Below, piece by piece: positions 25,746 through 35,313 of a stretch of DNA of 64,000 nt. The notes under the pieces were generated by a model. It saw nothing but the letters and a program-made list of their open reading frames with translations. It made no database searches and was not told where the DNA came from. The first letter of the stretch is position 1; each line of letters begins with the position of its first letter. The stretch comes from Bradyrhizobium sp. NP1. Its GTDB lineage: Bacteria; Pseudomonadota; Alphaproteobacteria; Rhizobiales; Xanthobacteraceae. Location of the stretch: the NCBI RefSeq assembly GCF_030378205.1, contig NZ_CP127385.1:1714001-1778000 (forward strand), given 5' to 3'. A program made the position numbers and the translations under genes.

Positions 25746-27473
25746 TCACGCTGTTGCCTTGACCTGATCTTCCCAATCCTCCCAGGCAACATGATTGATT
25801 TCGAGATAGCTCGAAACGGCCGAACCGACCGTCGGGAAGAAGTAGCTCTCGCCGAGCTGCGCATACAGACCAAATCGCTTGAGCTTGTCCTTGACCGGAT
25901 CCTTGAGCTCGGCGAAGCAAAGCTCGATACCGTCCTTGTGCAAGGCATTGTCCAGTTCAGCGACAGCATCGCAGGCCGTGACGTCGACACTGGTGACCGG
26001 CTCGGCCGCGACGACCACCCAGCGCACGGGCGTGGGCGATTTCTCCACTGCGTCCAGAACCCGCTCCTTGAACAGTTCCGCATTGGCGAAGAACAGGGGA
26101 GCATCCCAGCGAAACAGGACGAGGCCCGGGACCCGACGCGCGTTGGGATAGCGTGTGATGTCGTGATAGCCCTTGACGCCATCGGCGCGCCCAAGCACCG
26201 TCGAATGCGGCCGCCAGCCGTCCCACAGGAACTCGGCGATCGCCACGGCGATCGCAAGACCGATACCGGGAATCGCTCCAAGCACGGCCACCCCGACGAA
26301 GCACAACACCGACAGCCAGAACTCCCAGCGCTGGATGCGGTATATCCGTTTGAGGTCCGCGATCTCGATCAGGCCGATCGCCGCCGCGATGACCACCGCG
26401 GCAAGCGCCGCGTTGGGCAGAGATTGAAGCAGGTTCGGGGCCAGGAGCAGAAGCAGTGCGATCGACAGTGCGCCAACAACGCCGGTAAGCTGGGTGCGGG
26501 CGCCCGCCGCTTCCGCCACCGGCGTGCGTGATGAGCTGCTGCTGATCGGAAAGCCATGGAAGAAGCCGGTCGCCAGGTTGGCGGCGCCGAGCCCGACCAT
26601 CTCCTGGTTCGGATCGACATGGTCGCCCAATCGTGCGGCATATGTCCGCGAGAGCACACTGGTGTCGGCGAATGCAACAAGCGCTATCGCACTTCCACCG
26701 ATCAGAACCGGAAACAGGTCGCTATAGCGGATCCAGGGGATCGTGAGGGCCGGCAAGCCTTGCGGCAGCGGCCCCAGGACCTTGACGCCGTAACGAGAGG
26801 CGAGATCGAGCGCGGCGACGGCGAGCGTCGCGCCGACAACGGCAATCAGAATGCCTGGCAGCCGCTTGTTGTTCTTCAGCGACAGGATGACCATCAGAGT
26901 GCAGATGCCGACGGCAAACGCGGCCCAATTTGCCTTTCCGCCAAGGATGGCTCCGCTGATAGCCCACAAATCGCGCAACGGTCCTTCGCTATCGATCGAG
27001 AAGCCGAACAATTTTGGCAGTTGACTTATCAACACGGTGAGCGCGATGCCGTTCATATAGCCGTAGCGGATCGGCTTGGAGAGCAGCTCGGTCACAAAGC
27101 CGAGGCGCGCGATGCCCGCGAGAATGAGCACGAGCCCCGTGACGATCGCCATCATGCCGGCCAGCGTGACGGCGCGAAGCGGGTCGCCGCCCGCAAGTGG
27201 TGCGACGACGCCGAGGATGACGGCGGCGAGACTCGAGTCCGGTCCAAGCACCAGGATGCGGCTTGGGCCAAACAAGGCGTAGGCGAGCAGCGGGACGATC
27301 GTCGCGTAGAGACCGTAGATGCCGGGCAGGCCGGACGCGGCCGCATAAGCGATGCCGACCGGAACCAGCATTGTGGCGAGCACCAGTCCCGCGAAGACAT
27401 CGTGAGAAAACGACGCCATCTCGTATCTGCGCAACTTGCCGATTCCCGGGAGCCAGCGAAGCCAATGGCTCAT
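25746..27473 (-). CDS. SulP family anion transporter with STAS domain
   Basis: The start at 27473 (MSHWLRWLPGIGKLRRYEM) gives 575 residues. The sulfate-transporter region shows the SulP motif MLVPVGIAYAAASGLPGIYGLYATIVPLL, about 11 to 12 further helices, and a C-terminal STAS domain (about residues 445-565) with VVVAAEPVTSVDVTACDAVAEL. Substrates of bacterial SulP proteins include sulfate, bicarbonate and dicarboxylates, and none can be assigned here. A longer frame to 27572 has no better start. An imperfect FixK box and the ATTGTCCTAAGGTGC motif lie upstream. Confidence 0.88.
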   Translation of the reverse strand: MSHWLRWLPGIGKLRRYEMASFSHDVFAGLVLATMLVPVGIAYAAASGLPGIYGLYATIVPLLAYALFGPSRILVLGPDSSLAAVILGVVAPLAGGDPLRAVTLAGMMAIVTGLVLILAGIARLGFVTELLSKPIRYGYMNGIALTVLISQLPKLFGFSIDSEGPLRDLWAISGAILGGKANWAAFAVGICTLMVILSLKNNKRLPGILIAVVGATLAVAALDLASRYGVKVLGPLPQGLPALTIPWIRYSDLFPVLIGGSAIALVAFADTSVLSRTYAARLGDHVDPNQEMVGLGAANLATGFFHGFPISSSSSRTPVAEAAGARTQLTGVVGALSIALLLLLAPNLLQSLPNAALAAVVIAAAIGLIEIADLKRIYRIQRWEFWLSVLCFVGVAVLGAIPGIGLAIAVAIAEFLWDGWRPHSTVLGRADGVKGYHDITRYPNARRVPGLVLFRWDAPLFFANAELFKERVLDAVEKSPTPVRWVVVAAEPVTSVDVTACDAVAELDNALHKDGIELCFAELKDPVKDKLKRFGLYAQLGESYFFPTVGSAVSSYLEINHVAWEDWEDQVKATA

Positions 27474-27594
27474 CTCGCACTCACTCTCTGGCCGCAAGCA
27501 CATAGTGTCCGTGGCCGGCCGGCGAAGGGGAGCCTCTAAGGGCTGAAACCGGCGCAGGAAAGTCACCAGCATTTGCTGGGGAGAGAGGCGGGCC

Positions 27595-27608
27595 TTGATT
27601 TATCTCAA
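27595..27608. promoter_or_regulatory. Imperfect FixK/FNR-type box before sulP
   Basis: TTGATTTATCTCAA has one good arm and one mismatch in the other. It lies 122 nt upstream of the SulP transporter start. Regulation here is less certain than for the perfect boxes. Confidence 0.5.
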
Positions 27609-27689
27609 GCTGATCCTGACGGCCGCACGGTGCGTGGATCGTCCGCGACACGACCGGCCGCTTTCGCGAAACGGGCGCCGCTCGCCATG

Positions 27690-27704
27690 GCACCTTAGGA
27701 CAAT
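27690..27704 (-). promoter_or_regulatory. Motif ATTGTCCTAAGGTGC, copy 2
   Basis: This is the exact 15-mer on the minus strand, about 82 nt upstream of the imperfect FixK box of the SulP gene. The order motif then FixK box then gene repeats the arrangement seen before the solute-binding protein at 21 kb. Confidence 0.6.
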
Positions 27705-27794
27705 TGCGCGCCTGATTCGTTTCAAGCTTGATAGGCTGGTTCCGTGCATGTCGACCCCTTGTCACGGAACGCATCGCTCTAGGTGAGGAGTGAT

Positions 27795-27834
27795 GGGCGG
27801 TCCCCGTCGCGTGCCTGCGACGCCGGGACCGCCC
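27795..27834. other. Strong 16-bp intergenic hairpin
   Basis: GGGCGGTCCC-CGTCGC pairs with GCGACG-CC-GGGACCGCCC, giving 16 bp with a CC bulge and a 6-nt loop (GTGCCT). It does not follow any gene that would end here. It may be part of the leader of the small gene at 27942, or a small RNA. Confidence 0.45.
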
Positions 27835-27941
27835 TGCGGGGCTGCGGCACTACGCTGGGACGAGGAAACGACAACAAATCGGCTTCAGCGCGCGGTTGCG
27901 GCGGCTGCACACGCGCTTGGCCTTGGGCAGGTAGGGTGAAC

Positions 27942-28163
27942 ATGGCAAACCTCCGCGAATTCGACGCGCGCGCCGCATTATGCCGCCAGTTCGCAAAGCT
28001 GGATCCCGCGAGCAGGCATGTTTGGCTGGCTGAGGCCGAGAGATGGGCCGGCCTCGCACAGATGATCTCGCGCTCGCAGGCGGACGCCGCTAGTCGCAGG
28101 ACAAATGAATCCCGTCAGGTGTCCGGACGTACCCGGGAGAAAGTGGCGATACACGCACCATGA
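27942..28163 (+). CDS. Small soluble protein (MANLREFDARAALCRQ type)
   Basis: A 73-residue protein starts MANLREFDARAALCRQFAKLDPAS and continues HVWLAEAERWAGLAQMI. Short basic proteins with this N-terminal pattern recur in Bradyrhizobium, from memory, without a known role. A GGGTGA sequence precedes the ATG. The open frame extends upstream to 27783, but that part is low-quality and overlaps the hairpin. It is convergent with the GNAT gene. Confidence 0.55.
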   Translation: MANLREFDARAALCRQFAKLDPASRHVWLAEAERWAGLAQMISRSQADAASRRTNESRQVSGRTREKVAIHAP

Positions 28164-28173
28164 GCCCGTCGAT

Positions 28174-28695
28174 TCAGGCGAGCTGCAGCGCGAGGTGCCT
28201 GATCTGAGGGTCGCCGCCGGGACGAGCCTGGAATCCAAATCCGGCGAACACCTTCAGCATCGCGGCGTTTTCAGGAAGCACCTCCGCCATCAGCTCCTTC
28301 AGCCCGGCTTGGCGCGCGATCGCAAGCAGATGGCGCATCAGGGCCTTGGCGATCCCCTTTCCCTGGTAGGCGTCGACCACAACGAACGCCAGTTCGGCCT
28401 GCCCGGGCCGGACCACGATATAGCGTCCACCACCCGCGATCACCTTCTGTCCGTCCTCTTCGAGCTGCGCCACCAAAGCGACGTGATTGCTGAAGTCGAT
28501 GTTCATGAAGAAGGCGACCTCCTTGTCGGAGAAGCCGCGTTTTGGGACGAAGAAGCGGCGCTGCAGCGATTGGGGGCTGGTCCGGTCAATGGCTGCGAGC
28601 ATGTCGCGTTGATCGTCCAGCCGCAGGGCACGAATATCGATCGTGCTGCCATCGCGGAGGTGTTCGACGACGGAATAGTTGGCTGCATCGGTCAT
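28174..28695 (-). CDS. GNAT family N-acetyltransferase
   Basis: The 173-residue protein carries the acetyl-CoA-binding motif of GNAT enzymes, VVVDAYQGKGIAKALMRHLL (about residues 108-127; Q/RxxGxG/A form). The preceding strands are ELAFVV, and a C-terminal GFGFQARPG follows. The N-terminal RDGSTIDIRALRLDDQRDM is typical of stand-alone relatives of the acetyltransferase domain of Pat-like lysine acetylases. The substrate is unknown. It is divergent from the AI-2E family gene, with one perfect FixK box between them, 76 nt from this start. Confidence 0.85.
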   Translation of the reverse strand: MTDAANYSVVEHLRDGSTIDIRALRLDDQRDMLAAIDRTSPQSLQRRFFVPKRGFSDKEVAFFMNIDFSNHVALVAQLEEDGQKVIAGGGRYIVVRPGQAELAFVVVDAYQGKGIAKALMRHLLAIARQAGLKELMAEVLPENAAMLKVFAGFGFQARPGGDPQIRHLALQLA

Positions 28696-28770
28696 AGCCG
28701 GCCCTCTCGCAACTCCCGTTCGCCAATGACGTTTTCACGGAATTTGAGCGCGCTGGCTCGATGGTGACGC

Positions 28771-28784
28771 TTGATCTGGATCAA
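28771..28784. promoter_or_regulatory. FixK/FNR-type box, GNAT / AI-2E divergent promoter
   Basis: TTGATCTGGATCAA has perfect TTGAT/ATCAA arms. It lies 76 nt from the GNAT start and 69 nt from the AI-2E gene start, so it could serve either or both. Confidence 0.75.
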
Positions 28785-28852
28785 GTCCGCCGCCCCCAAC
28801 ACATCGGTAGCTTGCCCGCGGCTGGTGGTAGCGCCGTCAAACCTTCGGCTGG

Positions 28853-29971
28853 ATGGTGAACATGCCCTTGGGCGCAATTCGTCAAAACCGGACGGGCGGG
28901 GAAATCATCCAGATTGCCATTCGTCTGGGCTTGCTTCTCGCTTTGGTCTACTGGTGTTTCGTTCTGGTCCAGCCCTTTATCGCCATTCTCGCCTGGGGCG
29001 TGGTGCTGGCCGTGGTGCTGTACCCGCTCCACTCCTGGGTGTCCCGTCATGTCGGCGGGCGACCGAAGCTCGCGGCTGCCGTCATTACCGTACTTACCAT
29101 CGCGATCCTGATCGGCCCCGCGGCATGGCTCGGACGAGATCTCGTCGATGGATTGCGAACGATCTCCGAGCAGATCGCTGCCGGCCGGCTATCGGTGCCT
29201 TCGCCACCGTCCTCGATCAAGGACTGGCCACTTGTCGGCGATCGCTTCTACGAATTGTGGAATCAGGCATCAAGCAATCTGGAGGTGGTGTTCGCCCAGC
29301 TCGCGCCGCACCTCAAGCCGCTGATCCTCCCTACGCTCGCGGTGGCGGGGGGCGTCGGGGTCGGCGCCCTCAAATTCCTCGCTTCGATCATTTTGGCAGG
29401 CTTCCTGCTCCCCCCAGGGCCGCGGCTGGTAGCTGCCGGCAAGAGCATCATGGCGAGGCTGATGCCGGAGCGGAACGAAGATTTTGTCGCGCTCGCCGGG
29501 GCGACAATCCGCACCGTTTCCCAGGGCGTCATTGGCATCGCCCTCCTGCAGGCCTTTCTGGTCGGGATCGGATTGAAATTCGCAGGATTCGCCTATGCAG
29601 GCTTTTTAGCATTCGTCGTGATGATTCTTTCCATCCTTCAGCTCGGGGCGGCGATCGTGCTGATCCCCTGCCTGATCTGGATCTGGATGACCAAGGACGT
29701 GGCGTCGGCGGTACTCCTAACCGCCTATCTGGTGCTGGTCGGTCTGGCCGACAACGTCCTCAAGCCGCTGGTCATGGGTCGCGGTTTGACGACGCCGATG
29801 CTCGTGATCTTCATAGGATTATTGGGCGGAACGCTCGCGCATGGGATCGTCGGCTTGTTCATCGGGCCGATCATCCTGGCCGTCGGCTGGCAGTTGATGA
29901 TGGCGTGGATCCGAGAGGATCAAATTCCCGATGTCGTTGCGACTGCAGAACACATTCCAGCCGAAGTGTGA
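28853..29971 (+). CDS. AI-2E family transporter (PerM/TqsA type)
   Basis: The 372-residue protein has about eight membrane helices in the order of the AI-2E transporter family. It has an N-terminal pair (LLLALVYWCFVLVQPFIAIL), a soluble amphipathic middle and a C-terminal block including ADNVLKPLVMGRGLTTPMLVIFIGLLGG and GLFIGPIILAVGW. Members export quorum signals or act as Na+/H+ antiporters, and the substrate here is not evident. A perfect FixK box lies upstream. The start codon could also be the ATG three codons later. Confidence 0.85.
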   Translation: MVNMPLGAIRQNRTGGEIIQIAIRLGLLLALVYWCFVLVQPFIAILAWGVVLAVVLYPLHSWVSRHVGGRPKLAAAVITVLTIAILIGPAAWLGRDLVDGLRTISEQIAAGRLSVPSPPSSIKDWPLVGDRFYELWNQASSNLEVVFAQLAPHLKPLILPTLAVAGGVGVGALKFLASIILAGFLLPPGPRLVAAGKSIMARLMPERNEDFVALAGATIRTVSQGVIGIALLQAFLVGIGLKFAGFAYAGFLAFVVMILSILQLGAAIVLIPCLIWIWMTKDVASAVLLTAYLVLVGLADNVLKPLVMGRGLTTPMLVIFIGLLGGTLAHGIVGLFIGPIILAVGWQLMMAWIREDQIPDVVATAEHIPAEV

Positions 29972-30031
29972 AAGTTCCGCGCCAAATGCCGCGAATACAG
30001 GCGCTCGCCCGCGCATGACCGCCGTCAAGCC

Positions 30032-30045
30032 TTGACCTATGTCAA
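30032..30045. promoter_or_regulatory. FixK/FNR-type box of the DUF3141-pta-ackA-fabI operon
   Basis: TTGACCTATGTCAA lies 59 nt before the DUF3141 start and is identical to the box before the Ca2+/H+ exchanger. The spacing suits activation from about -41. Confidence 0.75.
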
Positions 30046-30104
30046 AGGACCACGTCGGAGCAGGGCCAGGGTGAGCGACAGCCCACTCAGCGAGAGATTT
30101 AAGC

Positions 30105-32306
30105 ATGTCAATCGACAAGCCAGCAATCTCGAACGTTACTCCGTCCGGTCTGCTCGCCGACGCTCTGCAATATACGATCGACGCAGGTCAGCGCAGTATC
30201 CTGTTCCTGGACGTGATGCGCCGGCGCGGGGCCCAGTACCGCGAACACCTCGCCGAAACCGTGCCTCATGTTCTCGATTATGGCGTCGAATTGATCGTCG
30301 ACGGCAGGAATCTGGAGCGACCCGTCAACTACGGGCTGGTCCGCGTCACGCCGCCATCCGGGATCGAGATTGACTTGAAGCGGCGGCCGTTTGTCGTCGT
30401 CGACCCCAGGGCCGGTCACGGCCCCGGCATCGGCGGCTTCAAGGCCGACAGCGAGATCGGCGTGGCGATGAAGGCCGGGCATCCCTGCTACTTCGTCGGA
30501 TTCATGCCCGAGCCCATGCCCGGGCAAACGATCGAGGATATTGCACGAGCCGAAGCCGTATTCCTCGAGCGAGTGATCGCCTTGCATCCCGAAGCCGACG
30601 GCAGGCCCTGCGTGATCGGCAATTGTCAGGCCGGCTGGGCGATCATGATTCTCGCTTCGCTGCGCCCCGAACTGTTCGGCCCGATCATCGTCGCGGGCGC
30701 GCCGCTGTCCTACTGGGCCGGAGTTCGCGGCCAGAATCCGATGCGCTATTCTGGCGGATTGCTGGGCGGCAGCTGGTTGGCCGCACTCACGAGCGATCTC
30801 GGTGGCGGCAAGTTCGACGGTGCCTGGCTGGTGCAGAATTTCGAGAACATGAACCCAGCGAACACGCTCTGGACCAAGCAGTACAACGTGTTCTCGAAGG
30901 TCGATACCGAGGCGGAGCGCTATCTAGAATTCGAACGCTGGTGGGGAGGGCACGTCAACCTGAACGCGGAAGAGATCCAGTTCATCGTCGATGAGCTCTT
31001 CATCGGCAATAAACTGGCGACGGGACGCATCAAGACGTCCGACGGAGCGGTCGTCGACTTGCGCAAGATCCGCTCCCCGATCGTCGTTTTCTGCTCGAAG
31101 GGCGACAACATCACGCCGCCGCAGCAGGCGCTCGGATGGATACTTGATCTGTACGAGGACGTCGACGAGATCAGGGCTTACGGCCAGACGATCGTCTACA
31201 CGGTCCACGAAACCGTCGGCCATCTTGGGATTTTCGTTTCCGGCGGCGTGGCGCGCAAGGAGCACGCCGAGTTTTCCAGCAACATCGACCTGATCGACGT
31301 GCTGCCGCCTGGTCTCTACGAGGCAACATTCGAAGAAAAAGCCGCGGATACGGCCAATCCGGATCTGGCGTCGGGCCGGTGGATTATGCGTTGCGAGAAA
31401 CGCAGCCTCGATGACATCAGGGCGATGGGCGTCAACAACCTGGAAGATGAACGTCGTTTCGCAACCGCCGCACGGGTATCGGAGATCAACCTTTCCGCCT
31501 ATCGCAAATTGGTCCAGCCATGGGTCAAGGCGATGGTTACGCCGCAGATGGCGGAATGGATGCGCCAGATGCATCCGCTGCGTGTACAGTACGAAGTGCT
31601 CGGCGGACAAAATCCGGTATCAAAGGCGATCGAGGGCACCGCCGACAAGATACGCGAAAACCGCAAACCGACCGCTGTTGGAAATCCCTTCCTGGCCTTT
31701 CAGGAGACCATTTCCAAGAATATCGTCACCGCTCTCGATCGCTGGCGTGACGCGCAGGAGGCGCTCAGCGAGACGATGTTCCTTTCCGTTTACGGTTCGC
31801 CGGCGCTGCAGGCCGCACTCGGGATCGATCCCAATGCGGATCCGTCGCCGAAGCCGGAGATGTCGCGAGACCACCGCAAGCTGCTGGATGCCCGCATTGC
31901 CGAGCTGAAATCCCGTATTGCGAGCGGCGGCTTGAGAGAGTGTGTCATCCGTGGCCTGCTTTATGTGGGCTCATCGCGCGGCATGGTCGACGAGCGAAGT
32001 CTCGAAGCACTGCGCAGGGCACGGGCGGACGACAGCGGAGCGCGGCTGACGCTCGCCGAGTTCAAATCCATGGTCCGGGAACAGTTCTTCATGCTGCTGC
32101 TCGAGCCGGAGGCGAGTTTGGCGGCGATCCCGAAAATGCTGCCACGGAATGCCGATGCGCGCCGAGCGGGACTTGCGGTCATCCGCGACGTGCTGTCCGC
32201 CAGCGCGGCGATATCGGGCGAAACCGCCCGGCGTTTAAGCCAGATCGTGGCGCTCTTCGGTGTGCCCGAAAAGGACGAGCCGCACCCCCAGGCCAAGGCA
32301 TCATGA
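30105..32306 (+). CDS. DUF3141 protein, PHA synthase/depolymerase-like alpha/beta hydrolase
   Basis: The 733-residue protein has an alpha/beta hydrolase core. The nucleophile elbow is GNCQAGW (Cys174), with an Asp in SKGDNITPP (Asp334) and a His in TVGHLGIF (His373). The Cys nucleophile and the sequence style resemble polyhydroxyalkanoate synthases (PhaC). A C-terminal extension of about 330 residues is specific to DUF3141. The activity is unproven; it could make or break polyesters or act on acyl-CoA. It starts an operon with pta, ackA and fabI, suggesting a role in acetyl-CoA or acyl overflow at low oxygen. Confidence 0.82.
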   Translation: MSIDKPAISNVTPSGLLADALQYTIDAGQRSILFLDVMRRRGAQYREHLAETVPHVLDYGVELIVDGRNLERPVNYGLVRVTPPSGIEIDLKRRPFVVVDPRAGHGPGIGGFKADSEIGVAMKAGHPCYFVGFMPEPMPGQTIEDIARAEAVFLERVIALHPEADGRPCVIGNCQAGWAIMILASLRPELFGPIIVAGAPLSYWAGVRGQNPMRYSGGLLGGSWLAALTSDLGGGKFDGAWLVQNFENMNPANTLWTKQYNVFSKVDTEAERYLEFERWWGGHVNLNAEEIQFIVDELFIGNKLATGRIKTSDGAVVDLRKIRSPIVVFCSKGDNITPPQQALGWILDLYEDVDEIRAYGQTIVYTVHETVGHLGIFVSGGVARKEHAEFSSNIDLIDVLPPGLYEATFEEKAADTANPDLASGRWIMRCEKRSLDDIRAMGVNNLEDERRFATAARVSEINLSAYRKLVQPWVKAMVTPQMAEWMRQMHPLRVQYEVLGGQNPVSKAIEGTADKIRENRKPTAVGNPFLAFQETISKNIVTALDRWRDAQEALSETMFLSVYGSPALQAALGIDPNADPSPKPEMSRDHRKLLDARIAELKSRIASGGLRECVIRGLLYVGSSRGMVDERSLEALRRARADDSGARLTLAEFKSMVREQFFMLLLEPEASLAAIPKMLPRNADARRAGLAVIRDVLSASAAISGETARRLSQIVALFGVPEKDEPHPQAKAS

Positions 32307-32319
32307 ACGGAGCCAGCCG

Positions 32320-33288
32320 ATGAGCATGCATGCCGCTGAAGTGAACGAATCCCGACCTTCGAAATACGACCGCCTGATTGCGGCGGCAAAGAAGGTTCCC
32401 ACCGTGACCACCGTCGTGGTGCATCCCTGTGACGAAAGCTCGCTGCGGGGCGCCGCCGATGCCGCGCAAGCAGGACTGATCAAGCCCATTCTGGTCGGAC
32501 CGGTGTCCAAGATCAATGCCACCGCGGCCAAGCACAATATCGGCATCGCGGGCTTCGAGATCGTCGACGCCGCTCACAGCGAGGACGCTGCCACAAAGGG
32601 GGTCGAGCTGATCCATGCAGCGAAGGGCGAAATGCTGATGAAGGGCAGCCTGCATACCGACGAGCTGATGCGCGCCGTCACCGCCAAAGCCACCGGACTT
32701 CGGACTGAGCGACGCATCAGCCACGTCTTCGTGATGGACGTGCCGACCTACGCTGAAACCATTTTCGTGACCGACGCGGCCATCAACATCTTCCCCGATC
32801 TCGACTGCAAACGGGACATCATCCAAAACGCGATAGACCTGTTCAATCAGGCCGGCTTCGGCACGCTGCCGCGGGTAGCAATCCTGTCGGCGGTCGAAAC
32901 CGTGACGTCCAAGATTCCATCCACCATCGAGGCTGCGGCGCTCTGCAAGATGGCCGACCGCGGCCAGATCACCGGCGGCCTGCTCGACGGCCCGCTCGCA
33001 TTCGACAATGCGGTCGACAAGGAGGCAGCCAGGATCAAGGGCATCAAGTCGGAGGTTGCGGGGAGGGCGCAGATCCTGGTGGTGCCCGACCTCGAGTCCG
33101 GCAACATGCTGGCGAAGAACCTGGCATATTTCGCGAAGGCCGACGGCGCGGGGATCGTTCTCGGGGCGCGCGTTCCGATCGTGCTTACGTCGCGGGCGGA
33201 TACACCGAGGGCGCGCATGGCTTCCTGCGCGGTGGCGACGCTCTACGCTGATGCTCGCCGCCGTCAGACCGTCAATGCTGCGGCGTGA
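32320..33288 (+). CDS. pta: Phosphate acetyltransferase (PTA/PTB family)
   Basis: The 322-residue protein is a single-domain phosphate acyltransferase. It has [15 protein letters not shown], a middle [26 protein letters not shown] and a C-terminal [38 protein letters not shown], all typical of the PTA/PTB fold. It converts acetyl-CoA and phosphate to acetyl-phosphate. The ATG at 32320 follows GGAG at the right distance. It overlaps ackA by 4 nt (GTGA), so the two enzymes are coupled. Butyryl or other acyl specificity cannot be excluded. Confidence 0.9.
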   Translation: MSMHAAEVNESRPSKYDRLIAAAKKVPTVTTVVVHPCDESSLRGAADAAQAGLIKPILVGPVSKINATAAKHNIGIAGFEIVDAAHSEDAATKGVELIHAAKGEMLMKGSLHTDELMRAVTAKATGLRTERRISHVFVMDVPTYAETIFVTDAAINIFPDLDCKRDIIQNAIDLFNQAGFGTLPRVAILSAVETVTSKIPSTIEAAALCKMADRGQITGGLLDGPLAFDNAVDKEAARIKGIKSEVAGRAQILVVPDLESGNMLAKNLAYFAKADGAGIVLGARVPIVLTSRADTPRARMASCAVATLYADARRRQTVNAAA

Positions 33289-34505
33289 CCATCATGGATA
33301 CGATCCTCGTCGTCAATGCCGGCTCGTCAAGCGTGAAGTTCCAGATCTTCGCGATCGAGGGAGATGGCGCGCTGCGCCGGCAGCTCAAGGGTCAGGTGGA
33401 CGGGATCGGCAGCCGGCCGCGGCTGCGCGCCACCGGCGCTGACGGCGATACGCTGGCGGACCGCGCCTATCCAATCGAAAGCATCGCCGATGTTGCCGCC
33501 GCGCTGACGGTAGCGGGCGCCTGGCTCCGCGACGAACGTCGCATCACGCCGCTTGCAGTCGGGCACCGCGTCGTGCATGGCGGCCCGGATCACGATCGCC
33601 CCGTTCCGGTCGATCACGGTCTGGTGGCGCGGCTGGAGCGCTACACGGCGCTCGCGCCGCTTCACCAGCCCTACAACCTGGCGCCGATCAAGTCTCTGCT
33701 GGCAAATCTCCCGGCCCTTCCGCAGGTCGCGTGTTTCGACACCGCCTTTCACCGGGGCCACAAGGATGTCGCCGACCAATATGCGATTCCGCACCAGCTC
33801 TATGATGAGGGCGTGCGGCGCTACGGATTTCACGGCCTCTCATACGAATACATTGCCAGGACCTTGCCGAAGGTCGCGCCCGAGATCGCAGCGGGTCGTA
33901 TCATCGTCGCGCATCTCGGCAGCGGCGCCTCGATGTGCGCGCTCCAAGGCGGCCGCAGCGTGGAGAGCACGATGGGGTTCACCGCGCTCGATGGGCTGCC
34001 GATGGGCACGCGGCCAGGCCAGATCGATGCCGGGGTTGTCCTCTACCTGCTGACGACAAAGGGCATGAGACCCGACGCCGTGCAGGATTTCCTGTACCGG
34101 GAATGCGGACTGAAGGGATTGTCGGGGATCAGCAACGACATGCGCGAGCTCCTGACCAGTTCCGATCCCCGCGCCGCTTTCGCGGTCGACTATTTTGTCT
34201 ACAGGGCGGGCCTCCATGCCGGCATGCTGGCGGCGGCTCTGCAAGGCATCGACGCCTTTGTCTTCACCGCCGGCATCGGCGAGAACTCGAGTGCTATTCG
34301 TGAGCGCATAGCTGAGCAGCTCGGATGGCTCGGAGTGGCGCTCGATCGGGCCGAGAATGCGAAGCACTCGCTGAAGATATCGCAAACGGGCAGTCGCATA
34401 CCCGTCTATGTCGTTCCCACCGACGAGGAGCGGATGATCGCCGAGCACACCCTGTCGGTGCTTTGGGCCAGCCGCTTCAACGCAAAGCGCGAGAAAGCAT
34501 CATGA
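33285..34505 (+). CDS. ackA: Acetate kinase
   Basis: The 406-residue protein has the acetate kinase motifs in order: [13 protein letters not shown] at the N-terminus, [44 protein letters not shown], and [16 protein letters not shown] near the end. It makes ATP from acetyl-phosphate and is the last step of acetate fermentation. The start is GTG overlapping the pta stop, with an ATG three codons later. It overlaps fabI by 4 nt at 34502. Confidence 0.95.
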   Translation: MTIMDTILVVNAGSSSVKFQIFAIEGDGALRRQLKGQVDGIGSRPRLRATGADGDTLADRAYPIESIADVAAALTVAGAWLRDERRITPLAVGHRVVHGGPDHDRPVPVDHGLVARLERYTALAPLHQPYNLAPIKSLLANLPALPQVACFDTAFHRGHKDVADQYAIPHQLYDEGVRRYGFHGLSYEYIARTLPKVAPEIAAGRIIVAHLGSGASMCALQGGRSVESTMGFTALDGLPMGTRPGQIDAGVVLYLLTTKGMRPDAVQDFLYRECGLKGLSGISNDMRELLTSSDPRAAFAVDYFVYRAGLHAGMLAAALQGIDAFVFTAGIGENSSAIRERIAEQLGWLGVALDRAENAKHSLKISQTGSRIPVYVVPTDEERMIAEHTLSVLWASRFNAKREKAS

Positions 34506-35293
34506 GCATTCCGGTGTTCCCCGAAACAAAGGTTGCGCTCAAGGGCAAGAAGGGGCTGATCGTAGGCATCGCCAACGATCAGTCGATCGCCTGGGGGTGC
34601 GCCAAGGCGTTCCGAGCCCTGGGTGCGGACCTTGCAGTGACATATCTCAACGATCGCGCCAGAAAATACGTCGAGCCGCTCGCAAAACAGCTGGAAGCGC
34701 CGATTTTCATGCCGCTCGACGTAAGCGTCGAAGGGCAGACCGAGCAGGTCTTCGAGCGGATTGGGAAAGAGTGGGGCCAACTCGACTTCCTGCTGCATTC
34801 GATTGCCTTCTCGCCCAAGGAAGCGCTTCACGGGCGCGTCGTCGACGTTCAGCGCGACGGGTTCCTCAAGACCATGGATATATCCTGCTGGTCCTTCATG
34901 CGGATGGCGCACCTTGCCGAGCCATTGATGAAGAACGGCGGCACGCTTTTCACCATGACCTATTATGGCAGCCAGATGGTCGTGGAAAATTACAATGTGA
35001 TGGGCGTGGCAAAGGCAGCGCTTGAGGCCGCCGTCCGCTACATCGCGGCCGAGCTCGGTCCGAAGGGCATACGCGTTCACGCGATTTCGCCGGGCCCGCT
35101 TGCCACGCGCGCTGCTTCGGGCATTCCCGAATTCGACGAATTGCTGGACAAGGCGCAGAGCAAGGCACCGGCGCGCAGCCTCGTCAGCATCGATGATGTG
35201 GGCGCGGCGACCGCATTTCTGGCGCTCGACGGTGCCAAGCTGATCACGGGAGACGTGATGTATATCGATGGTGGATATCACATCATCGATTGA
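34502..35293 (+). CDS. fabI: Enoyl-ACP reductase FabI
   Basis: The 263-residue SDR-type protein has the FabI NADH-binding start [35 protein letters not shown], and the catalytic Tyr-x6-Lys pair in NYNVMGVAK (Tyr164, Lys171). It reduces enoyl-ACP in the last step of fatty acid elongation. It overlaps ackA by 4 nt (ATGA). An operon of acetyl-phosphate enzymes and a FabI under a FixK-type box suggests a dedicated low-oxygen copy, with the housekeeping fabI probably elsewhere. Confidence 0.93.
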   Translation: MSIPVFPETKVALKGKKGLIVGIANDQSIAWGCAKAFRALGADLAVTYLNDRARKYVEPLAKQLEAPIFMPLDVSVEGQTEQVFERIGKEWGQLDFLLHSIAFSPKEALHGRVVDVQRDGFLKTMDISCWSFMRMAHLAEPLMKNGGTLFTMTYYGSQMVVENYNVMGVAKAALEAAVRYIAAELGPKGIRVHAISPGPLATRAASGIPEFDELLDKAQSKAPARSLVSIDDVGAATAFLALDGAKLITGDVMYIDGGYHIID

Positions 35294-35313
35294 GCGGCCG
35301 GCATTCCCAGGGC

